A stretch of DNA of 64,000 bases from Hydrogenophaga sp. (GCF_025699295.1 NZ_JAILWB010000026.1:1-64000); one strand, 5' to 3'; positions 15,465 through 24,529 are shown, counted from the first letter of the stretch. The notes: generated by a model not told the origin, from the letters alone. A program made the numbers and translations.

Positions 15465-17828
15465 ATGTCCACCCCCACCCTCGAGCCCTCCTCTCCCTCG
15501 GCCGACGCCGCCGCACCCGTGTCCGGCCCGCTGGCGCGCGAAGCACTGGCGCTGGCCGCGTTCGACCATGTGGTGGCGCACGCGCCGGGCTACCGCGCGC
15601 GGCCCGGCCAGCGCGAGATGGCGGCCCACATCGCCCACACGCTCTCGGGCGTGGCGCTGGGCGACGGCGCGGTGGCGAATGATGCGGCGTTGCCCGAACG
15701 CGGCATTGCGGTGGTCCAGGCCGGCACCGGCGTGGGCAAGTCGGCGGCCTATGCGTCGACGGTGATCCCGCTGGCCCTGGCACAGCAGAAGCGCGTGATC
15801 ATCAGCACCGCCACGGTGGCGCTGCAGGAGCAACTGATCGCCAAGGATCTGCCCGCGCTGGCCGCGGCGCTGCCCGAGCCGTTCAGCTTTGCGCTCGCCA
15901 AGGGCCGCGGGCGCTATGTGTGCCGCCTCAAGCTTGACCAGCTTAGTGGGGGCGACGCGGCCGGCGCCGACTTGTTCGAGAGCGACGACAGCGCCGAAAC
16001 CGGCACCGGCGCGGCGGCACAGGCCGCGGGCGCGCTGGCATCGGCCGCGGCCACCGCGCGCTGGCAGGAGCGCGGCCTGCAGTACACCCGGTGGGCCCAG
16101 GCGCTCGACGGCGGCAGCTGGGACGGCGACCGCGACCGGCTCGACGAACCGCCCGATGGCAGCCTTTGGGCCCCGGTGGCCGCCGAGCGCCACACCTGCA
16201 CCGCGCGCCACTGCCCGAGCTACAACAGCTGCAGCTACTACCAGGCCCGCGCGAAGCTCGCGCAGGCGAAGGTGATCGTGGTCAACCACGACCTGCTGCT
16301 CTCCACGCTGGGCCTGCACGCGCTGCCTGCGCCGCAGGACTGCTACCTCGTGTTCGACGAGGCGCACCACCTGGGCCCGGTCGCGCAAGGCCAGTTCACC
16401 GCCTCGATGGACCTGATGCGCGGCCAGTGGCTGGACAAGCTGCCGCGCGCGGTCGACGAGGTGGCGACCGCGATCGAATACCGGCCCACGATCGACGTCG
16501 CCACGTTCGCCAAAGAACTCAGGAGCGCGCAGAACGAACTGGCGCGCCTGGCCATGCAGCGCATCGGCGCGCTGCCGGCGTGGGCCCAACTGACCGGGCG
16601 CGGCCACAACACCGTTCGGGCTGAGCCTGTCGAAGCCCAGCGCGCGCAAACCCTTCGACAGGCTCAGGGCGAACGGCGGGGAGACGGTGCGCCGGTGGTG
16701 GATCGATTCGAAGGCGGCGTTCTGCCCGCCGACTGGAACGAGGTTGTGGGCCAGCTGCACACCCAGGCAAGCGCGCTGCTCAAGGTGTTCGAGGCGCTGG
16801 CCACGCAGCTCAAGGCCAACGCGCGCGACAACCCGGGCGACGCCGCGCGCTGCGCCCGGCTCTACAGCCGCCTGGGCGTGCTCGCGCCGCGCCTGCAGAA
16901 CGCGCAGGAAACGGCGGCCTGCTGGCTGCAGGATGCCGGGGATAGTCAGCCGCCGCTGGCCAAGTGGCTCGAAGCCGGTGTGAGCCACGGCCTGGTCACG
17001 CTCACGGCGCACGCCTGCCCGCTGCAACCGGGCAGCCTGCTGCGCAACCATTTGTGGAACCAGGTGCGCGCGGCGGTCGTGACCTCGGCCTCGCTCACCA
17101 CCTGCGGCAGCTTCGACCACTTCCTGCACGAGTCCGGCCTGGCGTTCGACGACGCGGTGGCCGCGCGCGAGGTGCAAAGCCCGTTCGACCACGCGCGCCA
17201 GGGCCGTCTGGTGGTGGTGCAGACGGCGGCCGATCCGAAGGACGTGGAAGGCTACACGCGCGAGATGCTCGCCGCGCTCATGAGCGACCTGCGCGAGGTC
17301 CGGCGTGGCGCGCTGGTGCTGTTCACCTCGCGCGCGCAGATGCGCCAGGCGCAGGGGCTGCTGGAGCGCGGCGAACACGGCGCGCTGCGCGAGCGCGTGC
17401 TGGTGCAGGGCGAGGCCTCGCGCACCGTGCTGCTGCGCCGCCATGCCGAGCGGGTGGCCGATGGCCAGCCCTCGGTGCTGTTCGGCCTGCAGTCCTTCGG
17501 CGAAGGGCTCGACTTGCCGGGTGAACTGTGTGAGTGGGTGTTCATCACCAAGCTGCCGTTTGCCTCGCCCAGCGACCCTGTGGGCCAGGCGCGCGCCGAC
17601 TGGTTGAAGAGCCAGGGCCGCGACCCGTTCAGCGAACTCGTGGTGCCCGCCACTGGCGCGCGCCTGCTGCAGTGGACCGGGCGCGCATTGCGCAGTGAAA
17701 CCGACGAAGCCGTGGTCGTTTGTTACGATGCCCGGCTGTTGCGCCAGTCCTACGGAAGGCGCATGCTCAAAGGCCTGCCGCCCTACCGCCTGCAGCGCCG
17801 CCAGGATGGCGTGCTGAGCGACGCCTGA
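15465..17828 (+). CDS. dinG: ATP-dependent DNA helicase DinG
   Basis: A 787-residue XPD-like superfamily 2 helicase. Walker A AGTGVGKS is at 86-93, and the Walker B DEAH box is in VFDEAHHLG. Iron-sulfur cysteines can be proposed at Cys153 (YVCRLK) and in the TCTARHCPSYNSC segment. C-terminal helicase motifs include FGLQSFGEGLDLPG and the late QWTGRALR. DinG resolves D-loops, R-loops and transcription-replication conflicts. Odd: about residues 383-404 are encoded by a REP-like palindrome inserted in frame (16612-16676). The start could be 15465 or an in-frame ATG at 15414; 15465 is preferred because the upstream 17 residues look like leader sequence. Confidence 0.9.
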   Translation: MSTPTLEPSSPSADAAAPVSGPLAREALALAAFDHVVAHAPGYRARPGQREMAAHIAHTLSGVALGDGAVANDAALPERGIAVVQAGTGVGKSAAYASTVIPLALAQQKRVIISTATVALQEQLIAKDLPALAAALPEPFSFALAKGRGRYVCRLKLDQLSGGDAAGADLFESDDSAETGTGAAAQAAGALASAAATARWQERGLQYTRWAQALDGGSWDGDRDRLDEPPDGSLWAPVAAERHTCTARHCPSYNSCSYYQARAKLAQAKVIVVNHDLLLSTLGLHALPAPQDCYLVFDEAHHLGPVAQGQFTASMDLMRGQWLDKLPRAVDEVATAIEYRPTIDVATFAKELRSAQNELARLAMQRIGALPAWAQLTGRGHNTVRAEPVEAQRAQTLRQAQGERRGDGAPVVDRFEGGVLPADWNEVVGQLHTQASALLKVFEALATQLKANARDNPGDAARCARLYSRLGVLAPRLQNAQETAACWLQDAGDSQPPLAKWLEAGVSHGLVTLTAHACPLQPGSLLRNHLWNQVRAAVVTSASLTTCGSFDHFLHESGLAFDDAVAAREVQSPFDHARQGRLVVVQTAADPKDVEGYTREMLAALMSDLREVRRGALVLFTSRAQMRQAQGLLERGEHGALRERVLVQGEASRTVLLRRHAERVADGQPSVLFGLQSFGEGLDLPGELCEWVFITKLPFASPSDPVGQARADWLKSQGRDPFSELVVPATGARLLQWTGRALRSETDEAVVVCYDARLLRQSYGRRMLKGLPPYRLQRRQDGVLSDA
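16612..16676. repeat. REP-like palindrome inserted inside dinG
   Basis: Arm 1 (16612-16635) begins CCGTTCGGGCTGAGCC and arm 2 (16653-16676) begins CTTCGACAGGCTCAGG. Arm 2 is the reverse complement of arm 1 at 22 of 24 positions, with a 17-nt loop. In the dinG frame it reads as TVRAEPVEAQ and LRQAQGER on either side of the loop. This CTTCGACAGGCTCAG / CTGAGCCTGTCGAAG pair is a dispersed element of proteobacterial genomes as I remember it. It keeps the reading frame open. I saw no second copy in the window. Confidence 0.8.
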
Positions 17829-17859
17829 AATCCCCTCTTCTCACGAGATCACCACCGCC

Positions 17860-18330
17860 ATGTTCTTTGCCACCCTCAAACTGGTCCACCTCCTGGCCGT
17901 CATTCTGTGGGTGGGCGGCATGGCCTTTGCCCATTTCTGCCTGCGCCCTTCGGTGCAGTCGCTCGAGCCGCCGGTGCGCCTGCGTCTGTTGCATGCGGTG
18001 CTGGGGCGCTTCTTCACGCTGGTGCTGGGGGCCATCGTGCTGGTGCTGGTCACCGGCGTGTGGATGATCGGGCGCGCGGCGAAGGAGTCGGTACAGGCCG
18101 GGCTGGGCTTCAACATGCCGCTGGACTGGAGCCTCATGGCCGCGCTGGGCATCGTGATGATCGCCATCTTCGGCCACATCCGCTTTGCGCTGTACAAGCG
18201 CCTCACGCTCGCCGTCGCCGCCAGCGACTGGCCTGCCGGTGGCGCGGCCATGGCGTCGATCCGCAAATGGGTGCTCGTCAACCTGTGCCTGGGCGTGTTG
18301 ATCGTCTGCGTGGCGATGCTGATGGGCTGA
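17860..18330 (+). CDS. CopD-like four-helix membrane protein
   Basis: A 156-residue integral membrane protein with four hydrophobic helices (about residues 5-25, 45-68, 85-103 and 132-155). The conserved first helix, LKLVHLLAVILWVGGMAF, has the His typical of the CopD/YqaA-like family of putative copper or haem-associated membrane proteins. It follows dinG by 31 bp on the same strand, so read-through is possible. No copper genes are adjacent, and function is not established. Confidence 0.75.
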   Translation: MFFATLKLVHLLAVILWVGGMAFAHFCLRPSVQSLEPPVRLRLLHAVLGRFFTLVLGAIVLVLVTGVWMIGRAAKESVQAGLGFNMPLDWSLMAALGIVMIAIFGHIRFALYKRLTLAVAASDWPAGGAAMASIRKWVLVNLCLGVLIVCVAMLMG

Positions 18331-18460
18331 CGCTGCCCCCTTGTTGAGGTCAAGCGGGGCGCGCCCGTAGGCTGTGCACCCGCTTCACCCGCCCGCCGCC
18401 ACGGGCCATTCTCGAAGTCCGGTGCCACCACCCGGTGGCCACAACATCGAGGGCCCGCGC

Positions 18461-19597
18461 ATGACCACATCCATTCCATCGTTTCCATCCTTTCGGTCCG
18501 AGAAACCCCGGACCGTGCTCGTCCTGCAGGGCGGTGGTGCCCTGGGGGCCTACCAGTTCGGCGTCTACCAGGCCCTGCACGAGGTCGGCATGGAGCCCGA
18601 CTGGGTGATCGGCACCTCGATCGGCGCCATCAACGCCGCCTTGATCGCCGGCAACCCGCCGGAGCACCGGCTCGAGCGCATGGCGGACTTCTGGGACCGC
18701 GTGACGCACAGGGGCCTGTCGACCTGGCTGGCCGACGTGCTGCCCGACTGGGCCCGCGCGCAGCACAAGCTGGAAGTGGTGCTCGGGGGCCTGTCCGGTT
18801 TTTTCCGGCCGAGCTGGCCGACCTGGGGAGCCGGCCGGCCCGAGGCGGCGGGCGAGACGCCGTCGTGCTACAGCACGCAAGCCTTGCGCGAGACGCTCGC
18901 GGAGCTGCTCGATCCTTCGCTGCTGGCCCACGGACCGACCCGCCTGACCGTGGGCGCGGTCAATGTGCGCACCGGGCAGATGCGCTACTTCGACAGCCGC
19001 CACGAGACGGTCGGCATCGACGCTGTGATGGCTTCCGGCGCCCTTGCGCCGGCCTTCCCGGCGGTGCGCATCGGTGGTGATTCGTACTGGGATGGCGGCC
19101 TGTACTCCAACTCGCCGATCGAGGTGGTGCTGGACGAGCAGCCACGCCGCGATGCGCTGATCTTCAGTGCACAGCTGTGGCGCGCCGATGGGCCCCTGCC
19201 GCGGAGCCTGCCCGCCATTGACGAGCGGCTCAAGGACATCCAGTTCGCCAGCCGCGCCGACAGCCACATCGAGCGGCAGCGCCAGCTGCACCACCTGCGC
19301 CATGTGGTGCACCGGCTGATCGACGCCTTTCCCGAGGAACACCGCGGACATCCGGCGCTCCAGCAGCATCGGCATCTTGCATGCGACACCGTGATGCACG
19401 TGGTCAAGCTGCGCGCGCCGGCGCTGCCGGGTCAGGATGGCGCCAAGGACATCGACTTCAGTCGCCAGGGCGTCGCCGCGCGCCACGAAATGGGCCTGGC
19501 CATCGCGCGCGCGGCGCTGGAGCGTCGCCCGTGGAACGATGAACGTGGCCTGTCAGAGGGTTTTTGCGTGCACGAGGTCGACGCCGTGGTGCGCTGA
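18461..19597 (+). CDS. Patatin-like phospholipase (DUF3734-type C-terminus)
   Basis: A 378-residue patatin. The oxyanion loop is QGGGALGAYQFG (23-34), the nucleophile elbow GTSIG (51-55, Ser53), and the dyad Asp in DGGLYSNSP near 211. The C-terminal 120 or so residues, rich in His and Arg, correspond to the extension seen in bacterial patatins of the DUF3734 type (VVKLRAPALP and DFSRQGVAARHEMG). The start at 18461 opens on MTTSIPS; an upstream ATG at 18374 would add a proline-rich leader. It differs strongly from the patatin at 14280, so the two are not a recent duplication. Confidence 0.87.
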   Translation: MTTSIPSFPSFRSEKPRTVLVLQGGGALGAYQFGVYQALHEVGMEPDWVIGTSIGAINAALIAGNPPEHRLERMADFWDRVTHRGLSTWLADVLPDWARAQHKLEVVLGGLSGFFRPSWPTWGAGRPEAAGETPSCYSTQALRETLAELLDPSLLAHGPTRLTVGAVNVRTGQMRYFDSRHETVGIDAVMASGALAPAFPAVRIGGDSYWDGGLYSNSPIEVVLDEQPRRDALIFSAQLWRADGPLPRSLPAIDERLKDIQFASRADSHIERQRQLHHLRHVVHRLIDAFPEEHRGHPALQQHRHLACDTVMHVVKLRAPALPGQDGAKDIDFSRQGVAARHEMGLAIARAALERRPWNDERGLSEGFCVHEVDAVVR

Positions 19598-19606
19598 AAG
19601 CGCGCA

Positions 19607-20656
19607 TCAGCCCGTCGAGCCGGCCTTCAGCCGGGGCACGTTGTCCGGCACGAGCGGCGAAGGCAGGCGCTCGCCCCACATGCGCCGCCACAGCCAGGGC
19701 AAGGCCGTGGCCATGTCGGGCCTGAAGCCCGACAGCGTGGGCCGGTGCCCGCCGTTGGCGCGCGCGGCTTCGGTGCCGAGGTCGAAGCGGAAGGTATAGC
19801 TCGGCTCCTGGCCCATGCGCAGATCGGTCACGTAGAGGCGGTCATCGACGCTGGCCGCGCTGTAGAAACCGTGGGTGAAGCGGGCCATGCGCGCGAGGTA
19901 GGGGTCGTTGCGGTGTTGTGCGATCAGCTCCGCGCCGCGTTCGTGCACTGTCCACTGGATCTGTCCGTCCTCGTCCAGCAGCGAGTGGTGGCCCTCCAGG
20001 TACTGTGTCGGCGTGGTGGCGACCAGCCGCCAGAGCACGGTGTTGAACGGCGCGGGCGTGACGAGCAGGCCTTCGGGCACGATGCCCTGCGCCTGCAGCG
20101 AGGCGCGCGCGACCTGCGTGGCTTGCTGCTGCGCGCCCACGCTCCAGGCCAGGTACAGCGTGCTCAACACAAGGCCAGCGGCATTCCAGCGCAGGCCGCG
20201 CGGGGGGTGCAGGCGCAGCGCGGCGACCACCCCCACGATCAGCGGCACGGTGTAGGCCGGGTCGATGATGAAGATGCTGCCCACGCCGAAAGGGTGGTCG
20301 CTGAACGGTTGCAGCAGTTGCGTGCCGTACACGGTCATGGTGTCGAGCAGCGGGTGGGTGATCAGCACCAGCCACAGCGCGAGCCACCAGCGCCTGAACA
20401 GCGCTGCCTCGCCGTGCACGCGCGAGGCGATCCACGCCAGCACCGGCGCGACCAGCGTCAGCACGACCAGGGCGTGGCTCTCGGCGCGGTGGCGCGTCAT
20501 GTTGAGGATGGCGTCGCCATGGTCGATGAAGGCGTCGAGGTCGGGCAGGGTGCCGCCGATGGCGCCCCAGAGCGCGGCCTTCCACACGGCGGTGCGTCGG
20601 CCCATCACGGCCACGCCCACGGCGCTGCCCAGTGCGATCTGTGTCAGTGAATCCAT
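19607..20656 (-). CDS. Membrane-bound metal-dependent hydrolase (YdjM family)
   Basis: A 349-residue protein. The N-terminal half is membrane-embedded and has the YdjM motif pattern: TQIALGSAVGVAVMGR, GTLPDLDAF, HRAESHAL and THPLLDTMTVYG, with His and Asp residues that could bind metal. The C-terminal half is soluble, beginning near residue 180. The family takes its hydrolase name from these motifs; no substrate is known. It converges on the patatin gene with a 9-bp gap. Confidence 0.85.
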   Translation of the reverse strand: MDSLTQIALGSAVGVAVMGRRTAVWKAALWGAIGGTLPDLDAFIDHGDAILNMTRHRAESHALVVLTLVAPVLAWIASRVHGEAALFRRWWLALWLVLITHPLLDTMTVYGTQLLQPFSDHPFGVGSIFIIDPAYTVPLIVGVVAALRLHPPRGLRWNAAGLVLSTLYLAWSVGAQQQATQVARASLQAQGIVPEGLLVTPAPFNTVLWRLVATTPTQYLEGHHSLLDEDGQIQWTVHERGAELIAQHRNDPYLARMARFTHGFYSAASVDDRLYVTDLRMGQEPSYTFRFDLGTEAARANGGHRPTLSGFRPDMATALPWLWRRMWGERLPSPLVPDNVPRLKAGSTG

Positions 20657-20685
20657 GCGGCGAGCTTAGCCGCAAGGCGCGTGCT

Positions 20686-21309
20686 TCACGCCTGCACGGC
20701 GATCGGGAAGCTCGCGCGCAGGCCGTCGTTGCCCGGCACGAACGGCACGGTGACCGCGGCCCGGTCCACTTCGCTCATGCGCCGCCAGAGACCGTCGCGC
20801 TCGTTGCCGGGGTCGCCCGCGACATACAGCTGGGTGGTGAGCAGCTCGGCGCGGTCCAGCCGTACCTTCACATGGATGTGGGGCGTGCGCCCGGTGTAGG
20901 GCACGGGCTTGAGGGTGCGGAAGCGGTAGCGGCCGTCGCGCCCGACGGAGACCCGGCCAAAGCCCTGGAACGCGGGGTCCGCGCGCCCACCGTCGCCCGG
21001 GTGGTGGTAGTGGCCGGCGTGGTCGCACTGCCAGATCTCGACCACCGCGCCGGACACCGGCACGCCCGACAGGTCGGTCACCGTGCCTTCGATCCAGGCT
21101 GGCTGCCCCTTGCCATAGACCGCCTGGCCGTTCTTGAGCAGGTCGGCGTCGCTGTCGGCCGGCAGGCTCACGGGATAGAACGGGCCCTCGGACTGGCGCG
21201 GCGTCGGACGCAGGCTCTTCGACTGCGCCAGCGCGGACGGGAGCCAGACCGGGGTTGCCACGGCGGCGGCACTGGCGATGAGGAGGCGGCGGCGGGGCAG
21301 GGTGGGCAT
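20686..21309 (-). CDS. Exported intradiol ring-cleavage dioxygenase (PcaH-like)
   Basis: A 207-residue intradiol dioxygenase domain behind a twin-arginine signal (LPRRRLLIAS, cleavage near ALAQ). The iron ligands of the protocatechuate 3,4-dioxygenase beta family can be placed: Tyr in AGHYHH, Tyr in VPYTGRTPHIHV, and both His residues of that HIH. The expected activity is Fe(III)-dependent ring cleavage of catechol-type substrates, outside the cytoplasm. No alpha subunit, muconate cycloisomerase or other pathway gene is adjacent. Exported single-gene intradiol dioxygenases are a known but poorly characterised group. Confidence 0.88.
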   Translation of the reverse strand: MPTLPRRRLLIASAAAVATPVWLPSALAQSKSLRPTPRQSEGPFYPVSLPADSDADLLKNGQAVYGKGQPAWIEGTVTDLSGVPVSGAVVEIWQCDHAGHYHHPGDGGRADPAFQGFGRVSVGRDGRYRFRTLKPVPYTGRTPHIHVKVRLDRAELLTTQLYVAGDPGNERDGLWRRMSEVDRAAVTVPFVPGNDGLRASFPIAVQA

Positions 21310-21404
21310 GAAGGTCTCCAGACAACGGCGATCTGGTTGGAAGAACAACCGGATCGCAAGTTCCTGGCCCGCCACACCGGGCGCGGCACCGGCGGCGCCG
21401 GGTT

Positions 21405-21986
21405 CTACTTCGACCGCATCCAGGCCAGCAGGGACGAGCGCATGGCTTCTTCGACCGACATGTCGATCGGCGTGGTCCAGCTGCGCGGCACGAACACCGT
21501 GTAGCCGCCGATCATGTAACCCATGGGCAGGTACACCGCCACATGGTCCAGCTCCGCCAGGCCGGGGGGCAGGCCGGCCATGTCCTGCCGCGTCACCAGC
21601 CCGACGATGGCCATTTCGTTGTCGGGCAGCTTGAGCATCACCACCTGCTGCTGGGCCTCCTTTTTCCCCGGCGAAAAATAGTCGGCGAAGCTCTTGAGCG
21701 AGGAATAAATGCTCTTGACCACCGGCAGGTTGGTGAAGGGCAATTCCACCCACGAGAGCAGTCGCGCCGCCGCAGGTTGCGAGATCAGGAAGCCCAGCCC
21801 CAGGATCATCCCGGCGCCGATCACGATGCCCAGGCCGGGTAGATAGAAATCGCCTATCAGCGGGCGGATGGCCCACATGGCGATGGACTCGACCCAGGCG
21901 ATGAAGAGATACAGCACGTAGAGGGTGAGCGCGACCGGCAGAAACGTGATCAGGCCGCGAAAGAAGTACTGGTAGATCGGTTTCAT
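21405..21986 (-). CDS. DUF502 family membrane protein
   Basis: A 193-residue protein with two N-terminal membrane helices (about residues 7-30 and 50-72). The DUF502 motifs follow: LPFTNLPVVKSIYSSLKSF, then a soluble domain with VYLPMGYMIGGYTVFVP near the end. The family is widespread and of unknown function. The gene is divergent from the small membrane protein at 22165 across a 178-bp gap. Confidence 0.88.
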   Translation of the reverse strand: MKPIYQYFFRGLITFLPVALTLYVLYLFIAWVESIAMWAIRPLIGDFYLPGLGIVIGAGMILGLGFLISQPAAARLLSWVELPFTNLPVVKSIYSSLKSFADYFSPGKKEAQQQVVMLKLPDNEMAIVGLVTRQDMAGLPPGLAELDHVAVYLPMGYMIGGYTVFVPRSWTTPIDMSVEEAMRSSLLAWMRSK

Positions 21987-22164
21987 GGGATCAGGGAGGG
22001 TTGCGTGGGCGAGGTGTGCGCGCCACGCGGCAGCATATCAGCCGTCCGGCTTGCATGCGGTGACAATGGCCCCACCTGTACACCGTTTGCCCGCTGTCGG
22101 GCCTGCTCGTCCGGCGCGCGCGCCGGTTCCGGAACTCCCCTGGGGCCAGGAGGCTCTCTCTCCC

Positions 22165-22536
22165 ATGAACGGACTCTTTGATTTCTTGGGCCGCGTGCTG
22201 CGTGGCGTGCTCAAACTGGTGCTGGGTCTGGCCGGCCTTGTGTTCCTGCTCAGCCTGCTGCTGGCCACCCTGGTGGTCGTCATCGGGGTGTCGCTCTGGG
22301 CTTTGCTGACGGGGCGCAAACCGGCGCCAGCGGTGGTGTTCAGCCGATTCCGGCAGACCTCGCAGCGCTACCGGCAGGGCGTCTGGCCGGGCGCCGGCGG
22401 AAGCGGTACGCAACGACCGATGGGCGACGTGGTGGACGTGCAGGCCACCGAAGTGCCCGAGCCGTCCAGCGGGCAGCGCGAAGAACCGGGGTCGCGCGAC
22501 GGGCCTGACCGCATGGCGCGCATGGTCAAGCCCTAG
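22165..22536 (+). CDS. Small membrane protein of unknown function
   Basis: A 123-residue protein. The N-terminal 50 residues contain one long or two short hydrophobic helices (LKLVLGLAGLVFLLSLLLA and onward to LWALLTG); the rest is polar and probably cytoplasmic. AGGAGG lies 11 bp before the ATG at 22165. I do not recognise a family. Its stop overlaps the rsmI stop by 4 bp on opposite strands (22533-22536). Confidence 0.65.
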   Translation: MNGLFDFLGRVLRGVLKLVLGLAGLVFLLSLLLATLVVVIGVSLWALLTGRKPAPAVVFSRFRQTSQRYRQGVWPGAGGSGTQRPMGDVVDVQATEVPEPSSGQREEPGSRDGPDRMARMVKP

Positions 22537-23444
22537 CTGTTCGGGCGCCTGGCCAGTGCCGCTTCATACAGCGCGTTGCGTGGCTGACCGCTGATCTCGG
22601 CGCACAGGCGCACCGCGGTCTTCAGTGGCAGTTCAGCCATCAGCAGATCCAGTGTGCGCAGGGTGCTGGCGTCGATGCCGTTCGTCTCGTCCTCGTGCGC
22701 GGTCTGCGGGTGCACCATGAGCACGAACTCGCCCCGGCGGCGGTGCTCGCCGGCCTGCAGCCAGCCGGCAAACGCCTGCGCGGGCATGCGGGCAATCTCC
22801 TCGAACTGTTTGGTCAGTTCACGCCCCACCGTCAGGGGGCGCTCGCCGAGCGTGGCCAGATCCCTGGCAAGCGCCTCGATGCGATGCGGGGCTTCGAGCA
22901 GCACGCAGGCGCGCGCATCGGCGCCGATCAGCCCGACCTCGCGCTGGCGCTCCGCTGCCTTGCTGGCGAGGAAGCCCGCGAACACGAAGCGGCCGTCCCA
23001 GCCACTGTGACCGGCCACGCTCAGCAGCGCGGTGATGCTGCTGGCACCCGGCACAGGTACGCACCGCAGGCCCGCCTCGGTCACGGCCGCCACCAGGCGA
23101 GCCCCCGGATCGCTCACCCCGGGCGTGCCCGCGTCGCTCACGTAGGCCACGCGCTGTCCTTGTTGCAGCCGCAGGACCACCGTCTGCGCGGCTTCGGCTT
23201 CGTTGTGTTCGTGCAGCGCCAGCAGGGGTTTGTGAAGGCCATAGCCTTGCAGCAGGGTGGCGGTGTGGCGCGTGTCCTCGCAGGCCACCGTGTCGGCCAG
23301 GGACAGCGCCTGCAACGCGCGCAAACCGATGTCGGCCAGGTTGCCGATGGGCGTGGCGACCATGTACAGGGCGCCCTGCGGATAATGCTGGTGCCCCGCC
23401 GCGTCGCGCGCGGCGGCCAACAGGGACGGAGAGCTTGCAGACAA
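22533..23444 (-). CDS. rsmI: 16S rRNA (cytidine-1402-2'-O)-methyltransferase
   Basis: About 303 residues. It has the RsmI/tetrapyrrole-methylase signatures VATPIGNLADIGLRAL, EDTRHT, SDAGTPGVSDPG and PGASSITALLSVAGHSGWDG. It 2'-O-methylates C1402 of 16S rRNA in the decoding centre with S-adenosylmethionine. No ATG start exists at the conserved N-terminus. The first plausible codon is TTG at 23444, which shares its bases with the ATG of yraN on the other strand, so both genes start at the same place facing apart. No clear ribosome site precedes it. The order rsmI-yraN-diaA-dolP matches the E. coli yraL-lpoA-yraN-diaA-yraP cluster, but lpoA is absent. Confidence 0.9.
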   Translation of the reverse strand: MSASSPSLLAAARDAAGHQHYPQGALYMVATPIGNLADIGLRALQALSLADTVACEDTRHTATLLQGYGLHKPLLALHEHNEAEAAQTVVLRLQQGQRVAYVSDAGTPGVSDPGARLVAAVTEAGLRCVPVPGASSITALLSVAGHSGWDGRFVFAGFLASKAAERQREVGLIGADARACVLLEAPHRIEALARDLATLGERPLTVGRELTKQFEEIARMPAQAFAGWLQAGEHRRRGEFVLMVHPQTAHEDETNGIDASTLRTLDLLMAELPLKTAVRLCAEISGQPRNALYEAALARRPNS

Positions 23445-23881
23445 TGTGGGGTTCCAGAAAACAGGGGGCGCTCGCCAGTACCGGCGCGGCTGCCGATACC
23501 ACGAAGGCGCGGGGTGACGCGGCGGAGGCACTGGCCCTGGCGCACCTGCGGGGCCATGGCCTGCGCCTGGTGCAGCGCAACTTCAGGACCCCGGGCCGGG
23601 GCGGCGGCGAAGTCGATTTGATTATGCGCGAGCCGGATGGAACGCTGGTGTTTGTCGAGGTACGGCAGCGCGCGAGCTCACGCCAGGGCGGTGCCGGTGC
23701 CAGCATCACCGGCGTGAAGCAGCGCCGCATCGTGTTTGCGGCACGGCACTTTTTGCTGCACCTGGGCTCGGAACCTCCATGCCGCTTCGACGTGGTGCTG
23801 ATCGAGGGGGTGGCTGGCACCGACGGGCCGGCACGCCTCGAATGGCTGCGCGCAGCCTTTGACGCACCCGCCGCATTTTGA
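23444..23881 (+). CDS. yraN: YraN family endonuclease-like protein (UPF0102)
   Basis: A 145-residue protein with the UPF0102 core: KARGDAAEALALAHLRGHG, then GGEVDLIMREPDG and VFVEVRQR. This Asp...Glu-x-Arg arrangement resembles the PD-(D/E)xK nuclease fold, with Arg where Lys is often found. Function is unsettled; a role in DNA or RNA processing is assumed from the fold. The start is ATG 23444; a TTG at 23435 is in frame. It is divergent from rsmI with no gap. Confidence 0.88.
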   Translation: MWGSRKQGALASTGAAADTTKARGDAAEALALAHLRGHGLRLVQRNFRTPGRGGGEVDLIMREPDGTLVFVEVRQRASSRQGGAGASITGVKQRRIVFAARHFLLHLGSEPPCRFDVVLIEGVAGTDGPARLEWLRAAFDAPAAF

Positions 23882-23908
23882 TACATGCCCCACCGCTATG
23901 ATCGCGCC

Positions 23909-24529
23909 ATGCTCCTGCAACGCATTCAGCAACAGTTCATCGACAGCGCCGACCTGAAGTACCAGTGCGCGCAGTCGCTGGCGCCGCTGGTCGAGGCTGC
24001 CGTCGCTGCGGTTCTGGCCAGCGTCACTGGTGGCGGCAAGGTGCTGGCGTGCGGCAACGGCGCATCGGCTGCGGCCGCGCAGCATTTCGCGGCCAGCTTC
24101 ATGGGGCGCTACGAGCGCGAGCGGCCCGAGCTGGCGGCCCTGTCTCTGGCGTCGGACGCGGCGGTGCTCACCGGTATTGCCAACGATTTTGAAACGCGCT
24201 CGGTGTTTGCTCGCCAGGTGCGCGCGCTGGGCCAGGCCGGCGACGTGCTGCTCGCGCTGTCGACCACCGGTAACTCGGCCAACGTGGTGGCCGCCGTCGA
24301 GGCCGCGCACGAGCGCGAGATGAGCGTTGTGGCGCTGAGCGGCGCCCGCGGTGGTCGCCTGGCCCAGTTGCTGCGCGACACCGACGTGCACCTGTGCGTG
24401 CCGCACGAACTGCCGGCCCGGATTCTGGAAGTGCATCACATGGTGCTGCACTGCATCTGCGACGGTGTGGACGCCCAGTTGCTGGGCCTGCCCGCCGCGT
24501 CAACCATCAATGTGGAGAATGCCTCATGA
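23909..24529 (+). CDS. diaA: DnaA initiator-associating protein DiaA (SIS domain)
   Basis: A 206-residue SIS-domain protein. The sugar-isomerase core shows in VLACGNGASAAAAQHFAASF and LLALSTTGNSANVV, and the C-terminal RILEVHHMVLHCICDGVD helix matches DiaA and GmhA. The start MLLQRIQQQF aligns with the short N-terminus of E. coli DiaA. DiaA binds DnaA as a tetramer and promotes orderly loading at oriC. The position between yraN and dolP, as in E. coli, favours DiaA over the phosphoheptose isomerase GmhA; the protein alone does not settle that. Its stop overlaps the dolP start as ATGA. Confidence 0.85.
   Translation: MLLQRIQQQFIDSADLKYQCAQSLAPLVEAAVAAVLASVTGGGKVLACGNGASAAAAQHFAASFMGRYERERPELAALSLASDAAVLTGIANDFETRSVFARQVRALGQAGDVLLALSTTGNSANVVAAVEAAHEREMSVVALSGARGGRLAQLLRDTDVHLCVPHELPARILEVHHMVLHCICDGVDAQLLGLPAASTINVENAS

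Noticed and set aside
14280..17444. Reading the patatin gene as a 1054-residue protein
   Set aside because: The upstream 700 codons are antisense to dinG. The patatin start at 15377 gives the correct family length.
14280..19597. The two patatin genes as a recent tandem duplication
   Set aside because: They share only the family catalytic motifs; lengths of the C-terminal parts, strand and flanking sequence differ.
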